Below, in pieces: positions 7,465-16,300 of a DNA stretch of 21,042 nucleotides. The translations under genes and the position numbers were made by a program. Every line of letters starts with the position of its first letter. Positions within the stretch are counted from its first letter, which is position 1. The notes beneath the pieces are model-generated. The model ran no database searches, was not told the origin of the DNA, and worked only from the letters and a program-made list of their open reading frames with translations. Origin of the DNA: DATJJW01 sp035491935 (GTDB lineage Bacteria; Pseudomonadota; Alphaproteobacteria; ATCC43930; CGMCC-115725); contig DATJJW010000145.1 of NCBI GenBank assembly GCA_035491935.1, forward strand, positions 1 to 21,042, written 5' to 3'.

Positions 7465-8836
7465 TTTCGGGCCGGATATTAGGCTGCGGCGCCCAATCCG
7501 GCAAAGCAATACCGACATCGTCGAGCAATCTCGCCTGCCGGCGCCCTAGCTCGTCGGCATCGAACCCGCCGATCAGGTCGTGGAACAGCTCGTACCAGTT
7601 GATTTCGGCCTTCAGCCGCAGGAAAAGCGAGCCCAAACCAATCGCGGCACGATCCATGAAGACGAATTCGCGCGGCGGCCTGACCCCGCCGAGTCGGTGC
7701 AATTCCTTATGCACCTTCTCCGCCACGTCGCGGCCATATTGCCCCGATTCGCCACCATCAATGCGCCGCTTGGCATTCTCCAGGAGCGGTGCGTAGAGGA
7801 AGCGCGCCCACATGTTCAGGACGTCGATCATCTCACGGCTGAGCCGCTTGAAGCCCCAGCTCTCATAAGCCTGGATCGCCAGAGCCTCGTCATCATTCTG
7901 CAGCGCGCGATAGAGGTCGATCACGCCCTTGACGAAGGCAGGCGGGAAGACGCGGATGCAGCCGAAATCGAGCAGATTGATGCCGTTATCGGCGCGCACC
8001 GTGTAATTGCCGAGATGCGGGTCGCCATGGATGACGCCGTATTCGTAGAAAGGCCGGTACCAGATGCGGAACATGGCCATGGCGACGGCATGTCGGATTT
8101 CCGCCGGCTCGTCGGCGACCCTGGCGATCGGCCGGCCGTCGAGCCGGGTCATGGTGATGAGCCGCTTGGTCGAGAGTTCCGGGATCGGTACCGGCACCGA
8201 CACTCCCGCCTCGCCCCCGAGCATGCAGGCATAAAGCCGCATGTGTTTGGCTTCCAGCGTATAGTCCAGCTCCTCGCGCAGCCGCGCCGCCAGCTCCTGA
8301 TAGACGTCGCCGGTCGAGACCGCCCGGTCATAACGCTCATAGATGCCGAGGATCAGCCGCAATTGCCCGAGATCGGCATCCACCGCCGACGCCATGTCCG
8401 GATATTGCAGCTTACAGGCCAGGCGCTGGCCATCCAGCCCCTCGGCCCAATGCACCTGGCCCAGTGAGGCGGCATGAGCGGCCTCGTGCTGGAAGCTCTC
8501 GAAGCGGGATTGCCAAGCCGGCCCCAGCTCCGTCGTCATCCGGCGCTTGACGAACGGCCAGCCCATGGGCGGCGCGTTGGCCTGGAGCTGCGCCAATTGC
8601 TGGCTATATTCCTTGGGCAGGGCGCCGGGGATGGTCGACAGGATCTGCGCCACCTTCATCAGTGGCCCCTTGATGCCGCCGAGTGCCGCGGTGAGATCGG
8701 CCGCATGGCGTTTGGCATCGATGCCGATGCCGAGGTAGCGCTGGCCGGCGAGACGGGCGGCGAGGCCACCCACCGTGCCGCCGACCTGGGCGAAGCGCTT
8801 CACGCGCCCCGCGATCGTACCCTCATCCCCCGCCAT
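7448..8836 (-). CDS. ABC1/UbiB/AarF family protein-kinase-like protein
   Basis: ABC1 proteins are atypical kinase-fold ATPases; UbiB and COQ8 support ubiquinone synthesis. The ATG at 8836 gives 462 residues; the frame stays open for 77 more codons upstream, but those overlap pepF and resemble antisense sequence. The family KxGQ helix appears as KVAQ (61-64) in GPLMKVAQILSTIPGALP. The Ala-rich loop is HAASLGQVHWA (121-131). Lys142 is in the ATP-binding strand, REELDYTLEAK is at 187-197, the catalytic loop is HGDPHLGNY (270-278), and the metal-binding DFG is 290-292. It lacks the C-terminal transmembrane pair of E. coli UbiB. The gene begins 23 bases after pepF and overlaps the SPOR-protein gene, so the three probably share a transcript. 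A ubiquinone role is plausible but unproven. Confidence 0.9.
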   Translation of the reverse strand: MAGDEGTIAGRVKRFAQVGGTVGGLAARLAGQRYLGIGIDAKRHAADLTAALGGIKGPLMKVAQILSTIPGALPKEYSQQLAQLQANAPPMGWPFVKRRMTTELGPAWQSRFESFQHEAAHAASLGQVHWAEGLDGQRLACKLQYPDMASAVDADLGQLRLILGIYERYDRAVSTGDVYQELAARLREELDYTLEAKHMRLYACMLGGEAGVSVPVPIPELSTKRLITMTRLDGRPIARVADEPAEIRHAVAMAMFRIWYRPFYEYGVIHGDPHLGNYTVRADNGINLLDFGCIRVFPPAFVKGVIDLYRALQNDDEALAIQAYESWGFKRLSREMIDVLNMWARFLYAPLLENAKRRIDGGESGQYGRDVAEKVHKELHRLGGVRPPREFVFMDRAAIGLGSLFLRLKAEINWYELFHDLIGGFDADELGRRQARLLDDVGIALPDWAPQPNIRPENDTSL

Positions 8837-8859
8837 GCATCCAACCCGCCATGAGCGCC

Positions 8860-10665
8860 CTACTCCATTGCCTCCAATTCCTCGATGAAGCCGTTGATGA
8901 CGCTCAGGCCCTTGTCCCAGAAGGTCGGGTCCGAGGCATCGAGGCCGAAGGGCGCCAACAGCTCCTTGTGCCGGCGCGTGCCGCCCGCCGCCAGCATCTC
9001 CATGTAGCGCTCGGCGAAACCCGCCGAAGCGTTCTGATACGCGGCATAGAGCGAATTCACCAGGCAATCGCCGAAGGCATAGGCATAGACGTAGAACGGC
9101 GTGTGAATGAAATGCGGGATGTAGCTCCAGTAATACTCGTAGCCATCCGCGAAGCTGAAGGCATCGCCCAGGCTCTCTCTCTGCACGGCCAGCCAGACTT
9201 CGCCCAGCCGGTCGGATGTCAGTTCGCCCTGGCGCCGCTCGTCATGGATACGCCGCTCAAACTCGGCAAAAGCGGTCTGGCGCACCACCGTGTTGATCAT
9301 GTCCTCGACCTTGCCGGCCAGCATGATCTTGCGACGCTTGGGATCACTCTCCGCGCCCAGCAGCTTGCGGAAAGTCAGCATCTCGCCGAAGACAGAAGCC
9401 GTTTCCGCCAGGGTCAGGGGCGTGTCGGCCATCAGGGCGCCTTGGCCTGCCGCCAGCACCTGGTGCACGCCGTGGCCCAACTCATGGGCGAGCGTCATCA
9501 CGTCGCGCGTATTGCCCAGGTAATTCAGCAGCACGTAGGGATGTGCGCTCGGCACCGTCGAATGGGCAAACGCCCCCGGCGACTTCCCCGGCCGCACCCC
9601 GGCATCGATCCAGCCTTCATCGAAGAACCGCTGGCCGATCGCCGACATCTTCGGCGAGAACGCACCATAGGCGTCGAGCACCAGGCTCTTGGCTTCGGTC
9701 CAGGGGATGATGCGGTCCTCATCGCCCGGCAAGGGCGCGTTGCGGTCCCAGAATTCCAGCTTCTCCAGCCCCAGCCACTTCGCCTTGAGGCGATAGTAGC
9801 GGTGCGAGATGTTCGGGAAATTGCGCGTGACCGAGGTCAGCAATGCGTCGACCACCTCGTCCTCGACGAAGTTGGACAGGTTGCGCGAGGAGATCGGCCG
9901 CGGGAATTTGCGCCACTTATCCTCGATCTCCTTGTCCTTGATCAGCGTGTTGGTGATGAGCGCCATGGTGCGCACCGAACTCGCCAACACCTTGGAGATC
10001 GATTCCGCCGCCCGTGCGCGCACGCTGCGATCGGTGTTGGACAGGAGGTTGAGCGCCTCGGCGCTGGTCAGCTCCTTGCCTTCGATGGGAAAGCGCATGG
10101 CCGAGATCGTCTGCTCGAACAGCCGCGACCAGGCGGCGCGGCCGGTGACGTATTTCTCGTGCAGCAGCTTCTCGATCTCGTCCGAAAGCTGGTGCGGCCG
10201 GAAGGCGCGCAGATCACGCAGCCACGGCTCGTAATGCCTGAGCTTGGCCGAGGCGAGCTTGGCCTCGACATCGGCATCCTCCAGCCGATTGAGGTCGAGG
10301 GTGAAGAACAGCAGCGTGCTCGATATCTCGGTCACCTGCTCCTGCGTGGTCTGATAGAACTGGCCGATCTTGGGATCGTCCATATCGCCGGCATGGAGCA
10401 GGCTGGCATAACTCATGATGCGGCCGAGCAGGTCCTGCAATTGCTCGTAGGTGGCGAGTGCCTCCGCGAGATCGTCGCCACTGAGGTCGATGACCTTGCC
10501 CTCGTACTGGGTCGTGAACGCTTCGGCCTGGGCGGTGGCGTCGCTTATCGCTTGGCCGAACGCCGCCGATCCCATACCGGGATAGAGGTCATCCAGATTC
10601 CACAGCGGAAGGTCCTTGAGCACGGCGTCCTTGGCATCCTTTGCCGTGTCGGGCGAAACAGCCAT
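8860..10665 (-). CDS. pepF: M3 family oligoendopeptidase (PepF type)
   Basis: This is a cytoplasmic zinc metallopeptidase that degrades short peptides. The product is 601 residues, normal for oligoendopeptidase F. The zinc site is HELGH (394-398), with the third ligand in LAETASVFGE (Glu421). PLWNLDDLYPG near the N-terminus and RPGKSPGAFAHSTVPSAHPY just before the metal site are typical PepF blocks. The N-terminal half is the helical PepF domain. Start choice: GAGGA (10673-10677, minus strand) lies seven bases before the ATG at 10665 and four before one at 10668; a TTG at 10671 is also in frame. It is the first gene of the probable pepF-ABC1-SPOR unit and is divergent from the acyl-CoA synthetase. 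Confidence 0.95.
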   Translation of the reverse strand: MAVSPDTAKDAKDAVLKDLPLWNLDDLYPGMGSAAFGQAISDATAQAEAFTTQYEGKVIDLSGDDLAEALATYEQLQDLLGRIMSYASLLHAGDMDDPKIGQFYQTTQEQVTEISSTLLFFTLDLNRLEDADVEAKLASAKLRHYEPWLRDLRAFRPHQLSDEIEKLLHEKYVTGRAAWSRLFEQTISAMRFPIEGKELTSAEALNLLSNTDRSVRARAAESISKVLASSVRTMALITNTLIKDKEIEDKWRKFPRPISSRNLSNFVEDEVVDALLTSVTRNFPNISHRYYRLKAKWLGLEKLEFWDRNAPLPGDEDRIIPWTEAKSLVLDAYGAFSPKMSAIGQRFFDEGWIDAGVRPGKSPGAFAHSTVPSAHPYVLLNYLGNTRDVMTLAHELGHGVHQVLAAGQGALMADTPLTLAETASVFGEMLTFRKLLGAESDPKRRKIMLAGKVEDMINTVVRQTAFAEFERRIHDERRQGELTSDRLGEVWLAVQRESLGDAFSFADGYEYYWSYIPHFIHTPFYVYAYAFGDCLVNSLYAAYQNASAGFAERYMEMLAAGGTRRHKELLAPFGLDASDPTFWDKGLSVINGFIEELEAME

Positions 10666-10668
10666 CAT

Positions 10669-10815
10669 CAATCCTCAAAACGAATCCCGGTCTCAGTTCA
10701 TATAGCGAATCCCGCGTCGCCCCGACAGGCGTGCCAGCACTTTTCTTCGAGCATCCCCACGGGTTAGAAGAGCGCTCCCGGCCTCAACATGGCCCTATCC
10801 CGAAATGGACAGCCG
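10669..10815. promoter_or_regulatory. Divergent intergenic region with a 9-base direct repeat
   Basis: This spacer must carry the promoters of pepF (leftward) and the acyl-CoA synthetase (rightward). CGAATCCCG occurs twice in direct orientation, at 10681-10689 and 10706-10714, with 25 bases between start points. Each copy contains a GANTC (CcrM-type) site. I see no convincing -35/-10 pair. The repeat may be an operator for a shared regulator. Both the repeat and its role are low-confidence. Confidence 0.3.
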
Positions 10816-12555
10816 ATGAGCGACAGGCACTGGCCCAGCATTCCCGCCATGTTCTTCGACCGTGCCCGCGATTTCGGGGCCCGGCCGCTATTCTGGGCAA
10901 AGCATGCCCACAGTTGGCGCCCGGTCAGCTGGGCCGAGACGGAAGCCCAGGTCCGCGAGCTGGCCCGCGGCCTGATCGGTCTGGGCCTGGAGCCCGGCGA
11001 ACGGGTGGTGATCCTGGCCGATAGCCGGCCGGAATGGGCGGTGGCCGATCTCGCGGCCATGACGATCGGGGCGATCTCCGTGCCGGCCTATACGACATCG
11101 ACCACCGAGGATTACCTGCATGTGCTGGGCAATTGCGGTGCCGCCGGCCTGATCGTCTCGACCACGGCTTTGGCGCGGAAAGTGCTGCCGGCGGTGGCCC
11201 AGGTGAGCTCGCTCAAATTCGTGATATCGATGGAGAGCCTCACTCTGCAATCCGCGGTGCCGATCCATCTCTGGGATGCGGTGCTGGCGATGGGCCGTAC
11301 GCGGGACGACGACATCGGCGCCCGTGTCGCAGCGCTCAAGCCGGACGACACCGCCTGCCTCATCCACACCTCCGGCACCGGCGGCCTGCCCAAAGGCGCC
11401 ATGCTCAGCCATCGCGGTATTCTCGCCAATTGCCGGGGCGCGCATGAGGTGCTGAAGGGCTTCGGTCTCGGACAGGAGGTGTTCCTCTCCTTCCTGCCGC
11501 TCTCGCACGCCTATGAGCATACGGCGGGCTTCATCTTCCCGCTGACCATCGGTGCCGAGATCTATTTCTCGACCGGCGCGGAAAACCTGGGCGCGGAAAT
11601 GGCCGAGGTGCGCCCAACGATCATGACCGCCGTGCCCCGGCTCTACGAGATGCTGCACCGGCGCATCACGCAAGGCGTGGAGCGCAAGGGCGGCCTCACC
11701 GCCAAGCTGTTCAGCATGACCCTGGAACTTGGCCTGAAGCGCCTGGATGGCAAGACGCTCGGCCCCATCGGCGCGCTCAAGAACCTGATCGGCGACACCA
11801 TGGTGCGTGGCAAGATGCGCCAGCGCTTCGGCGGCAGGCTCAAGGCCTTCGTCTCCGGTGGCGGGCCGCTCAATGTCGAGATCGGTCGCTTCTTCCTGGC
11901 GCTCGGCGTCAACGTGCTGCAGGGCTATGGCCAGACCGAATCCTCGCCCGTCATCTCGGTCAACCCGCCTGGCCGCATCCGTATCGAGACCGTCGGCCCC
12001 CCCGTGGCCGAGGTCGAGGTCAAGCTGGCAGAGGACGGTGAGATCCTCGTCAGCGGCCCTGTGGTCATGAAGGGCTATTGGAACGATGCGGAGGCGACGG
12101 CGCGCACGATCAAGGATGGCTGGCTACACACCGGCGATGTCGGCGTGATCGACCCGGATGGCTACATACGCATCACCGACCGCAAACGCGACTTCATCAA
12201 GACCACCGGCGGCGAGATGGTGGCGCCCCAACGCGTCGAGGGCTTTCTGACCCTGCAGCCGGGCGTGGCGCAGGCCATGGTCTATGGCGACCGGCGCAAC
12301 TACATCGTGGCGCTGGTCGTGCCGGACGAGGCGCTGATCAAGCAGGATGCCGCTGAACAACGTAAGCATATCGGTGCAGCGGTGGACGCCGCCAACAGGA
12401 TGCTGTCACCCCTGGAACGCATTCGTCGCTTCGCTGTCATCGACGAGCCCTTCACCATCGACAACAACCGCATGACGCCCACGCTCAAGATCCGCCGTGT
12501 CCAGATCACCAAGGATTACGCCGAGGTGCTGGAGGGGCTGTACAAATCGACTTGA
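10816..12555 (+). CDS. Long-chain fatty acid--CoA ligase (AMP-forming, FadD15-like)
   Basis: This enzyme activates fatty acids to acyl-CoA through an acyl-adenylate. From the ATG at 10816 (MSDRHWPSIP) it has 579 residues; an ATG nine codons upstream (10789) is possible. The P-loop motif is TSGTGGLPKG (about 185-194), where the second Thr of the common TSGTTGxPKG is Gly. GYGQTESSPVIS (around 375) contributes to adenine binding. LHTGDVGVIDPDGYIRITDR and the DRKRDFIKTTGGEMV hinge lead into the C-terminal domain, whose catalytic Lys (about 558) lies in NNRMTPTLKIRR. FLPLSHAYEHTAG is typical of long-chain and bacterial FadD15-type enzymes. The gene stands alone, divergent from pepF and convergent with the next gene. 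Chain-length preference cannot be read from the sequence. Confidence 0.92.
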   Translation: MSDRHWPSIPAMFFDRARDFGARPLFWAKHAHSWRPVSWAETEAQVRELARGLIGLGLEPGERVVILADSRPEWAVADLAAMTIGAISVPAYTTSTTEDYLHVLGNCGAAGLIVSTTALARKVLPAVAQVSSLKFVISMESLTLQSAVPIHLWDAVLAMGRTRDDDIGARVAALKPDDTACLIHTSGTGGLPKGAMLSHRGILANCRGAHEVLKGFGLGQEVFLSFLPLSHAYEHTAGFIFPLTIGAEIYFSTGAENLGAEMAEVRPTIMTAVPRLYEMLHRRITQGVERKGGLTAKLFSMTLELGLKRLDGKTLGPIGALKNLIGDTMVRGKMRQRFGGRLKAFVSGGGPLNVEIGRFFLALGVNVLQGYGQTESSPVISVNPPGRIRIETVGPPVAEVEVKLAEDGEILVSGPVVMKGYWNDAEATARTIKDGWLHTGDVGVIDPDGYIRITDRKRDFIKTTGGEMVAPQRVEGFLTLQPGVAQAMVYGDRRNYIVALVVPDEALIKQDAAEQRKHIGAAVDAANRMLSPLERIRRFAVIDEPFTIDNNRMTPTLKIRRVQITKDYAEVLEGLYKST

Positions 12556-12557
12556 TG

Positions 12558-12593
12558 GTGCTTGCCGCTCGTCATTGCGAAGCGGCAGAGCAC
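12558..12593. terminator. Hairpin between convergent genes; possible decayed dispersed repeat
   Basis: GTGCT-TGCCGCT (12558-12569) pairs with AGCGGCA-g-AGCAC (12581-12593): 12 base pairs with one bulged G and an 11-base loop. It lies just after the acyl-CoA synthetase stop and just before the stop of the opposite gene, so it could serve both strands as a terminator, although no T-tract follows. The loop CGTCATTGCGA and flanking AGCGGCA resemble the GTCATTGCGAG-type dispersed repeats of some alphaproteobacteria; that resemblance is from memory. Confidence 0.4.
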
Positions 12594-12605
12594 TGCCTCC
12601 AATCA

Positions 12606-13271
12606 TCACGGATGCGGTACCAACTTGCCTTCGATGCTGGTTATGCGGTCGAGATGGTCGAAGGTCATGATGAAGCGGGTATTGCCGCGCGTCGCCTCCG
12701 CCCCGTCCTCGCGCGTATCGATCACGAAACCCTGCTCGGCGAGAAAGCTCTCGGCCAACAGGCGGTGGTTGACGTGGAAGGACGACAGAATTTCGATCAG
12801 CAGGGGCGAAACCCGCTCCTGGGCGACAGGTTGGGTCACTTCCGGCGGCAGGCCAGCGAGCAGCAGGAAGGCCGCGCCATCATCATAGGGCGCGCGGTAA
12901 TAGCAGTCGCCATCGAGGATGCCGCGGCAGGCCATGGCGACCATGTGGTCGGTGATGGGTCCGAGCTTGAACTTCCGGTCCATCAGCTCGGAAATGTCCT
13001 GGACCTCACCGAAGGCCTGGATCTTGATCGAGGCCTCTAGCACGGCAGGCGCATAGCCGTGATGATTGCCCCAGCCCCAAAGCCAGGTGTCGTCGATATT
13101 CGAGCGGCTGCCCAGGAACTGCGCCTGGAAGACGAACTCGTCGCCGAAGCTGATCGTGCCGGCATCGAGATCGGCGCTCCAGGGCCGATCACCGACGAGG
13201 TCGGCCAACGCCAATTGCCGCGCATAAGACGTACCAAGGTGCTGCGTGAAGACGTCGAGAAACGATGTCAT
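12606..13271 (-). CDS. Conserved hypothetical protein, possibly DUF6882-like
   Basis: I cannot assign a function. The 221-residue product is soluble, acidic, and has no signal peptide or membrane segment. Its most distinctive feature is the Trp-rich TWLWGWGNHHG (62-72), followed by a helical region; GILDGDCYYRAPYDDG lies near the middle. The composition and the WLW-WGN block remind me of the bacterial family catalogued as DUF6882, but I hold that name loosely. An excellent Shine-Dalgarno (AGGGGAGGT, 13279-13287 minus strand) seven bases before the ATG fixes the start. The gene is 85 bases downstream of the large flavoprotein on the same strand and could be co-transcribed with it. Confidence 0.8.
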   Translation of the reverse strand: MTSFLDVFTQHLGTSYARQLALADLVGDRPWSADLDAGTISFGDEFVFQAQFLGSRSNIDDTWLWGWGNHHGYAPAVLEASIKIQAFGEVQDISELMDRKFKLGPITDHMVAMACRGILDGDCYYRAPYDDGAAFLLLAGLPPEVTQPVAQERVSPLLIEILSSFHVNHRLLAESFLAEQGFVIDTREDGAEATRGNTRFIMTFDHLDRITSIEGKLVPHP

Positions 13272-13278
13272 CGGCTTT

Positions 13279-13287
13279 ACCTCCCCT
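13279..13287 (-). promoter_or_regulatory. Strong Shine-Dalgarno for the 12606-13271 gene
   Basis: Read on the minus strand this is AGGGGAGGT, one of the best anti-16S matches in the window, seven bases from the ATG. It sets the start and suggests the protein is well translated. Confidence 0.75.
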
Positions 13288-13356
13288 ATGAGCAGCCCGT
13301 CGGGCCCAAGCTCATATGGGAAGATTATAGCGAAAACGCAGCGCGACGGCGGTCTT

Positions 13357-16300
13357 TTACTCGGCGGCCAGCGGCATGCGCTTGCCGATCTGGCGCAAGC
13401 TGCGGTCGATCCACTGCTTGGTCAGCTTCTCCTGCACCGTGTTCTGCGACAGGCGCTGACGCAGATTGGTGAAGTCGACCTTGTCCAACGCCTGGTCCTG
13501 GTTGAAGCAGGAGAAGACCACCGTCTCCTGCCCCGTCTCCGGGTCCTTATGCAGCTGCAGGCACTGGGCGCAGATTTCCTTCATCATGCACTGCATCGGC
13601 GAATTGATCGAACCGATCGCCATATGCTCCGGCTTGAGATAGGGCTGCAGCACACCGTGGCGGGCACGCGCGACGGCGCCCATCATGCCGTCGGAGCCGA
13701 TCGCGATGATGCGGTCGACCTCGCGCAAGGGGATCGGCTCGTCGCCGAGCTTGCTCTCGCCATAGCTCACCATCGCCTCGACGATGTTGCCGACGAAGGA
13801 TTTGTCGGAAGCCCGGCCCGGCGTGAAGCCCGGCGCCTCGTCCGAGCACCAGACGATGACGTCGGCGGCCTTCTCGATCTCCTCGACCTTATAGCGGTCG
13901 GCCAGCTTCTTGTAGCCGGCGAAGCAGATGACGCGCGAGCCCTGGGCCCGTAGCGCCTGGCCGATGGAGAACAGCACGGCATTGCCGAGACCGCCGCCGA
14001 CCAGCAGCACGGTTTCGCCCGAAGGCGTGTGCGTCGGCTCGCCGGTCGGCCCCATCAGGATCACCGGTTCGCCAGGCTGCAAGAGATCGCAGAGGTCGGA
14101 AGAGCCGCCCATCTCCAATACGATGGTCGAGAGCAGGCCCTTCTCCTTGTCGACCGAGGCGCCGGTGACGGCGATGCCCTCCATGCCGAGGATGGTGTTG
14201 CCGCTCTGCGGTGCCAGCGTCTCGAAATTCTGCAGGCGATAGAACTGGCCTGGCTGGAACTGCCGGGCGGCGAGCGGCGCCTTCACCACGACCTCGACGA
14301 TGGTCGGGGTCAGGCGGTTGACCTGATACACCGTGGCGCGCAGCTCCTCATTGACCAGCGTGACCAACGCCTCGGCCGAAATGCCCTGCGGGTCGCGCTT
14401 GGCCAGCACGCGGCTGATCACCGGATAGCCCTGCTTGGCACTGCCCATTGCCTTCACGACGTTGCCGGCGAAGGAGGGATGCAGATCGCCGAAGAAGCTG
14501 ATCGCCTTACCGTCGGCCCGGTTGCTCAACAGCACCTGCACCTGGTCTGGCTTGACGTTGCGCTCGGGCTTGACCGGATTGCCCTCCTCGTCGAAGGCCT
14601 GGAAATAGCGGCCGTCGAGGAACAGGTTGGTGGGGTCCTCGCGGCCCAGCACCGTGTTCGGCTGCGTGCCGGCAGCGACCAGGATGGTGCGCGCCGGCAG
14701 CTCCTCCGGCACGCCTTCGCCCGTGGTCTTGCCGGTCTCGGGATCGATCTCGAAGCGCTTCAGCTTGATCGCGGTCGCGGCGTTGGTGGCGTCGACCACC
14801 ACCTCCTCCGGCGTCAGGTTCTCGGCGAAGCGGATGCCCTCCTCCATGCCGATCGCCACTTCCTCGTGGTTCAGCGTGTAGCTGGGCGCGTCGATCAGGC
14901 GGCGGCGATAGGCGATGGTGACGCCGCCCCAGGAATTGATGAGACCGGCGATGCGCGGGTCGCGGCCTTCCGCCTCGGCCGCGTGGCGTTCCAACCGGAT
15001 CGCCTTGGCATGAGCGATGAACTCGTCGCCCGTCGCCTTCTCCGCCGCGGTCCAGGAGGCGCGTACCGCATCCTCGCCACGTTCGGCCGTCAGCACTTCG
15101 TAGCGCGCCAGGAACTTCTCGACCTGCACCGGATAATAGGCCATCGCCTCGGTCGCGGTGTCGATGGCGGTCAGGCCGCCGCCGATGACCACCACCGGCA
15201 GGCGCAGCTGCAGGTTCGCGATCGAGTTCGATTTGGCGGCACCGGTCAGCTGCAGCGCCATCAGGAAGTCCGAGGCCTGGCGCACGCCGGTGGCGAGGCC
15301 GTTCTTCATCGGGATGACGGTCGGACGGCCGGCGCCGGCGCACAGCGCCACATGGTCGAAGCCCATGGCGAAGGCGCTGTCGATGGTCATGGTGCCGCCG
15401 AAGCGCACGCCGCCGATCATGCTGAAGCTGCGGCGGCGCTCCAGCAGCAGGCGGATGATCTTCAGGAAATTCTTGTTCCAGCGCACGGTGATGCCGTATT
15501 CGGCGACACCGCCGAAACCGGCCATGACACGGTTGTCCAGCGGCTCCCACAGCTGCTTGATGCGCTCGATCGGCTTGAACGGCACCGGCTTGCCGGCGGT
15601 GTCGATGCCGGAGATCTCGGGCGGCAGCGGTTCGATCTTCAGGCCGTCGACCGCGACAACGGTGTGGCCGTCATTCATCAGGTGATGCGAGAGCGTGTAG
15701 CCCGCGGGCCCAAGGCCCACCACCAGCACCTTGTAGCCCGACGGTGCCTTGGGCAGCGGGCGGCGGATGTTGAGCGGGTTCCAGCGGGTCAAGAGGCTGT
15801 AGATTTCGAAGCCCCAGGGCAGCTCCAGCACATCCTTGAGCGCGCGGGATTCGATCTGCGGGATGTCGACCGGTTCCTGCTTCTGATAGATGCAGGACTT
15901 CATGCAGTCGTTGCAGATGCGATGGCCGGTGCCGGCGGCCATCGGGTTGTCGACGGTAACGATGGCGACGGCGCCAATCGGGTTGCCGTTCGCCTTGACG
16001 AGATTCATCTCCGAGATCTTCTCGTCGAGCGGGCAGCCGTTGAGCGGCACGCCGAACGGGCTCTTCTTGAAGGAATTGTCCTTCTCGCGCAGGCCCTTGG
16101 AGCAGCTGTCCTTGCCCTGGTTGTGGCACCAGATGCAGTAATTGGCGTTGTCGAGCGCGCCGATCAGATCCATGCCGGGATCGGTCAGATGGAAACCTTC
16201 GCGATGCCGCCAGCGATGGCGCGGCAGGCGCATCATCTCGACACCCTCGATGGTCACCGTCTCGACCGGCACCAGATTCATCGGGTCGAGCTTGTGTGGC

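Noticed and set aside
7580..8467. A 295-codon + strand frame opposite the ABC1 kinase gene
   Set aside because: It is an antisense shadow; all conserved kinase motifs are on the minus strand.
8851..10767. A 638-codon + strand frame opposite pepF
   Set aside because: It is an antisense shadow of pepF. No motifs are visible and its composition is typical of antisense translation; the opposite strand has the HELGH zinc site.
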